A stretch of 5,132 bases of DNA from PNMQ01 sp964478775 (GCA_964478775.1 CAYZJC010000049.1:1-5132); one strand, 5' to 3'; positions 1-5,132 are shown, counted from the stretch's first letter. Notes: a model not told the origin generated them from the letters alone. Program-made: numbers and translations.

Positions 1-55
1 CTCAACATGACACATTTCCAGTTTTTTAAAAAGATGGGGTTGTGTTGACGGTTAC
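1..55. mobile_element. Terminal end of an IS66-type element that continues left of the window
   Basis: The last 23 bases (33-55) match, in inverted orientation, the repeat at 4900-4922 with only two differences. The end reads ...GGTTAC outward; read inward it begins GTAA, as known for IS66-family termini. The 32 bases inside the repeat carry no recognisable coding sequence. The reading frame that is open from 56 onward becomes meaningless inside this segment and meets a TGA at 8-10, which agrees with 55/56 being an insertion junction. The transposase genes would lie further left, outside the window. Assignment to IS66 rests on the GTAA end and on the IS66 tnpC fragment beside the matching copy at 4900. 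Confidence 0.6.
33..55 (-). repeat. IS66-type terminal inverted repeat (copy 1)
   Basis: Read on the minus strand from 55 to 33 it starts GTAACCGTCAAC and then CAACCCC after one variable base. It is identical to 4900-4922 at 21 of 23 positions and clearly related to 4425-4444. Its outer tip (55) faces right, toward the toxin remnant. If insertion made the usual 8-bp duplication, the target copy here would be GATTTAAG at 56-63; the partner copy is outside the window. Confidence 0.65.
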
Positions 56-502
56 GATTTAAGTGGTTTAAGTTCTTTTACCGGACATTCACAATTATTG
101 ACCCCTCGAACATATGCGGGCTTGATGGCCTTTCGTGCAGCGCTTGCACATAACGCATCTGAATTAGAAAAAACACAAGGTTATCGACCACTGTCGTTTG
201 ACGACACAATGGCTGAGCCAATTTTATTAAACCCAGAAGCAATGGCGCAAGATGCCTTTAATCAAAAACAAGCTGAACTTGCACAAGAAGCAAAGTTTAA
301 GAAAAATAGTGGCGTTGAACTAACGGCTTACGAACGTGAAGTTCGAACAGATGCCAGGGTTGAAAGACAACGCTATTGGAAACAAATGGGGGGGTATGCT
401 GCGGGTGTTGCCTTAGCAGTTGGAGCTGTCTTTACAGCACCCGTTAGTTTGACGGCAGCCAGGGGCTACAGGGGGTGCCATAGAAGGGTTGGCCTCACAT
501 GA
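56..502 (+). pseudogene. Polymorphic toxin, interior fragment upstream of the nuclease domain (frameshifted)
   Basis: Open in one frame from 56, directly after the IS end. A TTG at 98 is the first conventional start codon, but no ribosome binding site supports it, so this is more likely the interior of a longer protein that lost its N-terminus. It carries a charged, Ala/Glu-rich stretch (about 150-390), then a Gly/Ala-rich hydrophobic stretch (GVALAVGAVFTAP, about 400-440) of the kind common before the C-terminal domain in large secreted toxins. The frame is broken in a G run (462-465 or 471-475). One base over, the protein continues as ATGGAIEGLASHDYEANMWG and STALGGFVPGSG until about 595, so the final residues before the TGA at 500-502 are off-frame. 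No named domain is recognised in this part. It was originally continuous with the coding sequence ending at 1911. Confidence 0.6.
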
Positions 503-534
503 CTATGAGGCAAATATGTGGGGTAAAAAAGTGA

Positions 535-1911
535 GTGTGGCTGTGTCTACAGCCCTTGGTGGCTTTGTGCCAGGGTCTGGTTCAGCCCTTAAACAAAAAG
601 ATTTTAAAATCTAAAGCGTATACCAACGTTCTTAGCTTTAAAAAACAAATCCCAACCTCTTATGCGATGGACCTTGCATCGGTAAGAACAAGCCAAACGC
701 TAAAGCTGACCGGTCAATTAGAAAAGGGAAGTGTAACGGCCCTCACTACAAGAGGATTAGAAAATCAGTCTTTAAGGGTGCCAGCCAACACCACGGCTCC
801 GTTTTTTGAAACAGCAAGGGCAACCGGAACACATGGGGGAGGGGGCTTTGGTCATGCATTAGTCAGTGCTGAAAGCAGAACCTTACCTACACTTGAAGTC
901 TTACAAGGGGGAAGAGGGGGCATATCAAACTTTCATAATAGGGCTTTGATCACCTCATCTGCTGTAGATGTGACATCTCAGACCTCAAGATTGACCTCTG
1001 GTGTTGCCTCAAATGTCACAACTGGTGTTGGTTCAAGATTAACCTCTGGTACAAGCGTAACGACTGCTGTTGGCTCAAATGTCACAACTGGTGTTGGTTC
1101 AAGTGCAACAAGCCTTGTAGAAAATTCAACTGGAAGATTATTAAGGCAAGCTGAAACACACGTTGGTGAAAATCTGGTTGGTGAGAACATTGTTGGTAGA
1201 TCAGCTAGGGGTTCTGCTGAAAGGTCAGTTGTGGAATCTTTCGCAACACCTGAAGGCACCCTTTATCAACACCGCTTCACAGGTCAAACCTTAACAGCCC
1301 TTGAAGCCGACGCCATTAGAGCGAGTGAGGGGTTGGGTACACGTGCTGAAATTAAGGCTGTTAGCGACGGAGAGATTATTGCTGAAAAATCCATTGTTGA
1401 GACAACAGAAATCTCTCCTCAATTCTTTGAAAACCAACTACCATATAACCCAAGAAGTATGGAAACAATGTTATCTGAAACTTATGGTGTTGAAAATGTG
1501 ATATCAAGCACTCTCTTGCACCAAAATGAACGTATGGTTCATATGGCTGGCAAAACACACCCAGTGACTGGTATACCTTATGATGTAAAAGGATTTTCGA
1601 TATTTGATGAAGTAGCTATTTTTGATGTAAAATTAACAGGTGATGTGGCATTGTCTGTTGCCTCAGATACACATAAAATATTGGCAACTAAAGAGCTTAG
1701 AAAAGTTATAAACGCAAATACGCTGTTAAAGTCAAAATTTAGTGAAAAACAATTAGAAGATATTTTAAAAGGTCGTGCTAGAATTAACGGCTATACATGG
1801 CATCATCATCAAGATATTGGTCGTATGCAATTACTGCCTAGATCGATTCATGAGAAAACCGGACATGTTGGTGAAGATATTTGGACTAGAGGCATATATG
1901 TTGAAAAATAA
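535..1911 (+). CDS. C-terminal part of polymorphic toxin with WHH-type HNH/Endo VII nuclease domain
   Basis: The frame is open from a GTG at 535, but the first ~20 residues are off-frame relative to the ancestral protein, which enters this frame by a slip in the A5 run at 595-599. The open frame is therefore the 3' part of a pseudogene. Residues about 150-200 form a Ser/Thr/Gly/Val-rich repeated linker. The last ~150 residues are the toxin tip: HPVTGIPYDVKGF (about residues 340-355), then GYTWHHHQD (419-427), GRMQLLP (429-435), IHEKTGH (438-444) and a final IW. This order is typical of the nuclease family with a conserved WHH, a metal-dependent HNH/Endo VII fold found at the C-termini of contact-dependent and secreted bacterial toxins, where it is expected to cut nucleic acid in a competitor. 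The tip looks complete, and a SUKH immunity gene overlaps its end. The delivery region is missing, so intact secretion is unlikely. Domain identity is fairly sure; the substrate (DNA or RNA) is not. Confidence 0.75.
   Translation: MWLCLQPLVALCQGLVQPLNKKILKSKAYTNVLSFKKQIPTSYAMDLASVRTSQTLKLTGQLEKGSVTALTTRGLENQSLRVPANTTAPFFETARATGTHGGGGFGHALVSAESRTLPTLEVLQGGRGGISNFHNRALITSSAVDVTSQTSRLTSGVASNVTTGVGSRLTSGTSVTTAVGSNVTTGVGSSATSLVENSTGRLLRQAETHVGENLVGENIVGRSARGSAERSVVESFATPEGTLYQHRFTGQTLTALEADAIRASEGLGTRAEIKAVSDGEIIAEKSIVETTEISPQFFENQLPYNPRSMETMLSETYGVENVISSTLLHQNERMVHMAGKTHPVTGIPYDVKGFSIFDEVAIFDVKLTGDVALSVASDTHKILATKELRKVINANTLLKSKFSEKQLEDILKGRARINGYTWHHHQDIGRMQLLPRSIHEKTGHVGEDIWTRGIYVEK
985..1103 (+). 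repeat. Short direct repeats in the Ser/Thr/Gly/Val linker of the toxin
   Basis: A 30-base unit ending in GGTGTTGGTTCAAG occurs identically at 1008-1037 and 1074-1103 (66 bases apart). An 18-base unit (TCAAGATT, one variable base, ACCTCTGGT) occurs at 985-1002 and 1033-1050 with one difference. Spacings are multiples of three, so the reading frame is kept. The protein alternates SRLTSG and SNVTTGVGS modules. This looks like recent in-frame duplication in a flexible linker just upstream of the nuclease domain. Confidence 0.85.
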
Positions 1912-2374
1912 TTTTATTGAATGGAGGAGTGAGGGAAAAAATATTGACAATGAAGAAGCTTTTAAAGCATTTGAAAGAGACTACGGCCTTTTTTTACCTT
2001 TATTGTACAAGGACCTTGTGCGCAATCGTGATGGTGGTTTTTTAGAAAAAGACAGGTTTTTTTATAAGAAGGGTGAATTTAAAACAAGAAATATAATATG
2101 TGATTTTTTGTGTTGGAATCAAGACACAATGGAAGATGACTATATATTTAACAGATTGCAAGATCCCCCAGCTTTTTTCCCAAAAGGTTTAATTCCGTTT
2201 GCTCCCGATGGAAGTGGTAACTATATATGTTTTGATTACAGAAATTGCTATCAAAATCCTTCAATCGTTTTCTGGCATCATGAGATTGAAGATCACGAAG
2301 GGATTTTGTATTTAGCACCATCATTTGAAGAATTTATCAACAACTTAAAATCAGAGGATGAGGTTGATTTATAG
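1898..2374 (+). CDS. SMI1/KNR4 (SUKH) family immunity protein
   Basis: 158 residues, a normal length for the SUKH superfamily, whose bacterial members mostly bind and neutralise the toxin encoded just upstream. Visible family marks: an N-terminal amphipathic helix with FERDYGLFLP (about 25-34), NRDGGF (43-48), the core GLIPFAPDGSGNYICFD (97-113), a strand ending FWHHE (125-129) and a final helix APSFEEFINNL (140-150). The frame is open further upstream (an ATG at 1775), but that part lies inside the toxin's nuclease domain. The ATG at 1898 has AGAGG at 1888-1892, five bases before it, and begins just at the expected N-terminus. It overlaps the toxin stop by 14 bp, which suggests translational coupling in one operon; a terminator follows at 2406. 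The protein is cytoplasmic, acidic and apparently intact, unlike its toxin partner. The pairing is inferred from position and family. Confidence 0.88.
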   Translation: MLKNNFIEWRSEGKNIDNEEAFKAFERDYGLFLPLLYKDLVRNRDGGFLEKDRFFYKKGEFKTRNIICDFLCWNQDTMEDDYIFNRLQDPPAFFPKGLIPFAPDGSGNYICFDYRNCYQNPSIVFWHHEIEDHEGILYLAPSFEEFINNLKSEDEVDL

Positions 2375-2405
2375 ATCTCACCCTTAACACCTCAATGCCT
2401 ATCAC

Positions 2406-2435
2406 CCCGGTCACTTTGCTTTGGCCGGGTTTTTT
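2406..2435 (+). terminator. Rho-independent terminator of the toxin-immunity unit
   Basis: CCCGGTCA (2406-2413) pairs over eight positions with TGGCCGGG (2422-2429), including one G-U pair, around an eight-base loop. Six T residues (2430-2435) follow at once. It lies 32 bases after the immunity stop codon, as expected for the end of that transcription unit. Confidence 0.85.
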
Positions 2436-2436
2436 A

Positions 2437-2892
2437 ATGTCTACATCAGTCTTTGAACAGATCGGCACTATCAACAATAATGAAGAATTTAAGCAAACAT
2501 GAGAGTACTTATTTTACGGGACTGCAGCCGGGACCTTATTAGGCCAAACCTATATGAAAGGAAAGCAGCTGTATGTAAAGTTTACAAAGCAAGCAGCTAA
2601 CAAAGGGCCAAAAGCTTTTCAATTTTATTCAAAAGCCCATCATGCGAACACCGTATTAAAAGAAATGCCAAAGAAGATTAAGCTTCAAAAAGTGAAGGTT
2701 TCTGCTAATAGGCAACGGCCAAAGCACGTGATGCGCAATCGCATGCCCGCAAATCAACCCCACCAAGCTGTGGATGCGATCTCAAAGCAAGCCTTAAAAA
2801 ATGGCTACAAGAAGGCAGCAGGTGGCTATGGTAACTGTCAAGGTAGTTGTCGCGTTTTTTTCAAAAAAAATGTAAAAAAGAGAGCTGATTAG
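2437..2892 (+). pseudogene. Unrecognised basic protein, interrupted by in-frame TGA
   Basis: I do not recognise this gene. From ATG 2437 the frame reads MSTSVFEQIGTINNNEEF to a TGA at 2500-2502, then stays open to the TAG at 2890-2892. The ATG at 2554 would give 112 residues but has no ribosome binding site, and the frame just before it (EYLFYGTAAGTLLGQTY) reads like real protein, so the TGA is probably a mutated Trp codon (TGG). The 2437 start also lacks a Shine-Dalgarno sequence and sits right behind the terminator T-run, so the true start may be lost. The protein is strongly basic and rich in Lys, Gln and Ala, with a small-residue stretch (YGTAAGTLLG) near the start and two Cys (GNCQGSC) near the end. 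Its position behind a toxin-immunity pair would suit an orphan toxin-tip or immunity remnant, but no motif supports that. The last ~20 residues (from about 2831) may come from a mobile element. Confidence 0.4.
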
Positions 2893-2949
2893 GCAGGTAT
2901 ATAAATTTACAATTTTGCCCCCTGCGACAAGAGTGAAAGGCGCTACGCG

Positions 2950-2997
2950 TCAAAAAACTGATGGATTTTTAAGATTAATAATATTATCTTCGTACAT
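2950..2997 (-). pseudogene. Possible IS256-type transposase N-terminal scrap
   Basis: On the minus strand a strong ribosome binding site (AGGAG, 3009-3005) lies seven bases before an ATG at 2997. The frame MYEDNIINLKNPSVF then ends at a TGA (2952-2950). In another frame just after it are traces of RLSLLSQGAKL. IS256-family transposases often begin with a similar short segment (an IIxLxNP-like stretch followed by L..LLR.GAK.L), so this may be the decayed start of such an element, whose terminal sequence would lie at about 3010-3045. The match is short and remembered, not searched, so the assignment is tentative. The rest of 2893-3134 has no gene I can support. Confidence 0.3.
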
Positions 2998-3134
2998 AGC
3001 GTATCTCCTAGTTTGTTTTTTTCTAAAATTAGCGTACGCCACTTAATCCCTTCTTTTCAAACACAACTTTCATGCATAGCTCGTTGCATGGCGCATTTAG
3101 ATGCACCAACCTATTCCACTACAGACCCTCTTTA

Positions 3135-4082
3135 CTATTCGTCAGGTTTTCTATTGGCGGACTGCAACCATGTTGGTACCATTCCTGCGAGCAAGATTAG
3201 TATTGTAATGCCCAAAGTTGCATAAGAAGGCAGCTTTGCACCGTCAAATACAGCAGCGACCAATCCCTTTGACCCTATAAAGACTAACAACACAGCTAGT
3301 GAATATTTAAGGTAGGTGAATCTATATAAAATATGGTCAAGGGCAAAGAACAATGACCTTAATCCCAAAATGGCAAAGATATTACTGCTAAATACAATGA
3401 ACGGATTCGTTGTAATCGTAAAAATTGCTGGTATACTATCAAGAGCAAAAATAAGGTCTGTCAGCTCTATCATGACTAAACAAAGGAAGAAAGGCGTAGC
3501 AACCCATTTTGCCTTATTTAAGTTTTCTAAACCTTTAGAAACGGGTCGACGGACAAAAAAACGTTCAACTGACTTATCATGTGTAAAGGGAATCAATTTA
3601 TTGACCCAAATATAAATTTTACTTTTCTCAAGGTCAATCTGTTCATTTTTTTGAAATGCCATCTTAATACCCATCCAAATAAGTAGCGCACTGAAGATAT
3701 GCAAGACCCAATGGAAATTTTCAAGCAGGTGTGCACCTGCAAGTATTAGGACACCACGTAAGACAACAACCCCTAAAACACCCCAAAATAAGATACGGTG
3801 TTGAATGGCACCGGTAACATTAAAGTATTTAAAAATAACGGCAATCACAAATAAGTTATCTACTGAAAGTGATTTCTCTACAAAGTAGCCTGTTAGGAAA
3901 TCAAATGCTTCTGATTCACCTAAAGCTTTCCAAACATAGATCGCAAACAATAAGCTGCAGACGATATAAAAAGCCGTCAAAATCAAACTTTCTTTAGCTT
4001 CAATTTTATGAGGATTTCTGTGAAAGACTTTCAGGTCTAAAAAGAGCAATAAAAAAACCACAGCAAAGAGTAAATACCACAT
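3135..4082 (-). CDS. TerC/Alx family integral membrane protein
   Basis: 315 residues, the usual length for the Alx-like branch of the TerC family, inner-membrane proteins linked to manganese export and metal homeostasis (Alx, MeeE/MeeF) and, in the ter operon, to tellurium resistance. About eight or nine membrane segments are visible (roughly 2-20, 34-52, 73-89, 96-118, 124-142, 195-214, 222-246, 261-279, 286-304). Family hallmarks are present: GYFVEKSLSVDNLFV (65-79) with its membrane-embedded acidic residues, QHRILFWG (94-101), RG and GAHLLE (109-121), and ELTDLIFALDSIPAIF (206-221) carrying the second acidic cluster. The cytoplasmic loop 144-192 is charged, as expected. ATG at 4082 is the only sensible start because a stop codon (TAA) lies two codons upstream; the ribosome site is weak (GATGGG). 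The gene stands alone, converging on the basic ORF and flanked by IS debris, yet looks intact. No other ter genes are nearby, so tellurite resistance is not implied. Confidence 0.93.
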   Translation of the reverse strand: MWYLLFAVVFLLLFLDLKVFHRNPHKIEAKESLILTAFYIVCSLLFAIYVWKALGESEAFDFLTGYFVEKSLSVDNLFVIAVIFKYFNVTGAIQHRILFWGVLGVVVLRGVLILAGAHLLENFHWVLHIFSALLIWMGIKMAFQKNEQIDLEKSKIYIWVNKLIPFTHDKSVERFFVRRPVSKGLENLNKAKWVATPFFLCLVMIELTDLIFALDSIPAIFTITTNPFIVFSSNIFAILGLRSLFFALDHILYRFTYLKYSLAVLLVFIGSKGLVAAVFDGAKLPSYATLGITILILLAGMVPTWLQSANRKPDE

Positions 4083-4115
4083 TTTTTAACCCATCTAATT
4101 GATTCATGCATATAC

Positions 4116-4121
4116 ATTATA
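4116..4121 (-). promoter_or_regulatory. Possible -10 box upstream of terC
   Basis: A perfect TATAAT lies on the minus strand, 34 bases before the terC start. No convincing -35 hexamer is found 16-18 bases further upstream (ACCTTT at 17), so this is only a candidate in a very AT-rich stretch. The short leader leaves little room for a riboswitch. Confidence 0.25.
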
Positions 4122-4143
4122 AAAAACATTACTTAATAAAAGG

Positions 4144-4395
4144 TTAATCCTCATCCCACTCAAACAATGAACTTACTATTTCTAACACCCCATGAAAAAT
4201 CAAAGCAAAATAATAGATAAACATCTCACCAACAGTGGTGAATAGACCTCTTGCAATCAATGTTTCTGGCTGACGCAGCACTTTAATTTGTGTTTCTTTT
4301 AATTTTTCAGGCATTGCATGCACACGTTCTATTTTTTGGGGCTTAAGGACTGGAGCATATTCTCTCTTAACACAATTGAAATCTAAATATTCCAC
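4144..4395 (-). CDS. Small hypothetical protein with one hydrophobic segment
   Basis: 83 residues from a GTG at 4395 to a TAA at 4146-4144. I do not recognise it. The N-terminal half is polar and basic (KREYAPVLKPQKIERVHAMP); the C-terminal half has a hydrophobic, possibly membrane-spanning stretch (about 52-77, including GEMFIYYFALIFHGVLEIV) and an acidic end (EWDED). There is no clear ribosome binding site, and the in-frame stop upstream (4408-4410) lies close to the IS end at 4425. It could be the 3' remnant of a gene cut by that insertion, or a chance ORF. It lies 61 bp upstream of terC on the same strand and four bases downstream of the stop of the ISAs1 fragment, so co-transcription with terC is possible but unsupported. 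Confidence 0.35.
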   Translation of the reverse strand: MEYLDFNCVKREYAPVLKPQKIERVHAMPEKLKETQIKVLRQPETLIARGLFTTVGEMFIYYFALIFHGVLEIVSSLFEWDED

Positions 4396-4399
4396 TTTA

Positions 4400-4675
4400 T
4401 CAAACCTCTAGTACCTCTATAAGGGTAACCGTCAAAGGAACCAGGGCTGCCTCATTTAAATATGAGCAAGAATTAAGTAGCTGCGCATCTTCCCAGCCTG
4501 AAGCTTTTCTTAATTGCTTAATTGAATCTCTTTTCCCTTTGGCTTTTTGTAATAAATTAAGTGCCATATGTTCGATAATAGCAATATTTTCAGGTGCATT
4601 TGCACGCCTAATACGTGAATTATCATCTCTAAAACTCACATCTAAAATCCAATGTAAACTATTTTCAATGAGCCA
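4400..4675 (-). pseudogene. ISAs1-family transposase, C-terminal fragment
   Basis: Reading from a Trp codon at 4675, the frame gives WLIENSLHWILDVSFRDD, then NSRIRRANAPENIAIIEH, MALNLLQ and a basic tail with SIKQLRKASGWEDAQLL. This is the conserved C-terminal block of ISAs1-family (H-repeat type) DDE transposases, including the IENSLHW segment with the catalytic Glu region. A GTG at 4639 is the first usable start but is internal; everything N-terminal is missing. Upstream of 4675 homology stops abruptly and a TAG closes the frame after ten more codons. Downstream of about 4475 the frame runs on through the repeat at 4425-4444 and ends at TGA 4402-4400, so the last ~24 residues are probably read-through into other DNA. 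It cannot encode an active transposase. Confidence 0.85.
4425..4444 (+). repeat. IS66-type terminal repeat (diverged copy 2)
   Basis: Reads GTAACCGTCAAAGGAACCAG, identical to the first 20 bases of the 4900 copy at 16 positions, with the first 11 bases perfect. Its outer tip faces left, toward the small ORF and terC, so ordinary chromosomal sequence probably ends at 4424 and mobile DNA begins here. No matching inward partner is seen before 4900. The sequence CAGGGCTGCCTC starting at 4442 could be the tip of the ISAs1 element inserted just inside this repeat. Confidence 0.5.
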
Positions 4676-4944
4676 TGCGACATCTATCAGAACCCGCTAA
4701 AATTGCGATTATCACAAAGGCCCTCAATAGGGGCGAAACTCCACTAAAAGACATAGCTAAAATGAATAATGTTGGTTCATCCACATTAAATCGTTGGCTT
4801 AGAAATTATCACAAAAAGGTACCGCTTGAAAATAAGGGATCTCAAGAAATAACAGTTTCTGAACAGTTTCATCACATCAGTGCAACCCATGCATTGAAAG
4901 TAACCGTCAACGCAACCCCGTCAACAGCCTTACAAGCCCATTAA
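4675..4944 (+). pseudogene. IS3-type transposase OrfA, N-terminal fragment
   Basis: The frame begins at ATG 4675 with LSEPAKIAIITKALNRG, followed by a helix-turn-helix, LKDIAKMNNVGSSTLNRWLRNY (residues about 24-45), and then SEQFHHISATHAL (about 63-75). This two-part layout, a HTH with a W-R recognition end followed by a 'sEkF..vlEta.Ln' type second helix region, resembles the OrfA proteins of a subgroup of IS3 elements that bind the element ends. Real homology appears to stop at 4899, exactly where the IS66-type repeat begins. The last 15 residues (VTVNATPSTALQAH) are read-through into that repeat and into tnpC. There is no ribosome binding site and no IS3 terminus before 4675, so the left part of the element is also lost. 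IS3 assignment is from the HTH pattern alone. Confidence 0.55.
4900..4922 (+). repeat. IS66-type terminal inverted repeat (copy 3)
   Basis: Begins GTAACCGTCAACGCAACCCC. It matches the left-edge copy (55 to 33, minus strand) at 21 of 23 bases. It points outward to the left and starts exactly where the IS3 OrfA similarity ends. A truncated IS66 tnpC begins only eight bases inside it, which ties this repeat family to IS66. The putative 8-bp target is CATTGAAA at 4892-4899. Confidence 0.65.
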
Positions 4945-5132
4945 ATGCTGAGATGTTTGATTGTTGAATGGGCGATCATAAACAACTGCTGGTTTTGGTG
5001 TGTTCGCATTACAATATACCCACATATAAGAATTTGACGTATGAGCTTTGTTCGGGGTTTTGAGCACTTGAAGGGGTGTTTCATCAGCCTTGATGTAATC
5101 GCCTTGACACACATGCGCTTGAAGATGTGTGA
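4930..5132 (-). pseudogene. IS66-family transposase TnpC, internal fragment
   Basis: The frame is open from the right edge of the window (THLQAHVCQGDYIKADETP) to a TAA at 4932-4930; a GTG at 5112 is the first start codon but is internal. The segment ADETPLQVLKTPNKAHTS, then NSYMWVY and KPAVVYD, is the signature of the IS66 TnpC catalytic core; the Asp in ADETP is the first residue of the DDE triad. The frame stops where family members continue toward the second Asp (DGY motif) and the distant Glu, so at least half of the usual ~500 residues is absent on this side. Only eight bases separate the end from the element's terminal repeat at 4900-4922, so an internal deletion has joined the two. The remainder may extend right of the window. 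It cannot be active as it stands. Confidence 0.85.

Noticed and set aside
978..1259. Minus-strand ORF with repeated TPVVTFEPT-like units
   Set aside because: It is the mirror image of the repeated Ser/Thr linker of the toxin; the repetition comes from the plus-strand gene.
1775..1897. Longer immunity protein starting at ATG 1775
   Set aside because: The extra 41 residues are a shadow of the toxin's WHH motif in another frame and do not resemble SUKH. ATG 1898 has a ribosome site at a good distance.
2500..2502. TGA read as tryptophan (alternative genetic code)
   Set aside because: terC has eight Trp codons and the immunity gene three, all TGG, and no intact gene contains internal TGA. A nonsense mutation is simpler.
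2981..2990. Palindrome ATAATATTAT as operator
   Set aside because: Short AT-rich palindromes are common in such DNA, and this one lies inside the codons of the small minus-strand ORF.
3071..3090. CATGCA/TGCATG hairpin as terC terminator
   Set aside because: The six-pair stem is not GC-rich and no T-run follows on the minus strand.
3013..3615. Plus-strand ORFs across and beside terC
   Set aside because: They lie largely antisense to a strongly conserved membrane protein and have no motifs of their own.
4083..4143. yybP-ykoY (manganese) riboswitch before terC
   Set aside because: Known upstream of some alx/terC genes, but the 61-base AT-rich leader is too short and lacks the paired elements expected.

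Overview
The window is an accessory, transposon-ridden stretch of an AT-rich bacterial chromosome. The proteins look proteobacterial and the amount of decayed insertion sequence (IS) DNA suits a host-associated lineage, but nothing here fixes the genus. About 1.9 kb is the C-terminal part of a decayed polymorphic toxin, followed by an intact immunity gene. An intact TerC-type membrane protein gene lies on the other strand. Much of the rest is IS remnants.

Layout. Positions 1-55 are the end of an IS66-type element that continues to the left. From 56 the coding remnant of a large secreted toxin begins. Its frame slips twice, in a G run near 462-475 and an A run at 595-599, and it ends in an HNH/Endo VII-type nuclease domain with a WHHHQD motif (stop at 1909-1911). 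The SUKH (SMI1/KNR4) immunity gene (1898-2374) overlaps the toxin end by 14 bp, and a good rho-independent terminator follows (2406-2435). Next is an unrecognised basic ORF with an in-frame TGA (2437-2892), then a scrap resembling an IS256-type transposase N-terminus on the minus strand (about 2950-3010). terC (3135-4082, minus) and a small unknown ORF (4144-4395, minus) follow. From 4425 to the right edge is an IS graveyard: an IS66-type end, an ISAs1 transposase C-terminus, an IS3-type OrfA N-terminus, a second IS66-type end and a truncated IS66 tnpC.

The most useful structural clue is a terminal repeat beginning GTAACCGTCAA. It occurs at 4425 and 4900 on the plus strand and at 55 on the minus strand. 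It marks element boundaries and explains where the toxin and the IS3 OrfA are cut.

Functionally, the toxin and SUKH genes form one polymorphic toxin-immunity pair. The toxin has lost its N-terminal delivery region and its continuous frame, while its immunity gene is still open. TerC is probably an independent metal-ion (manganese-type) membrane transporter. I see no RNA gene, CRISPR array or origin.
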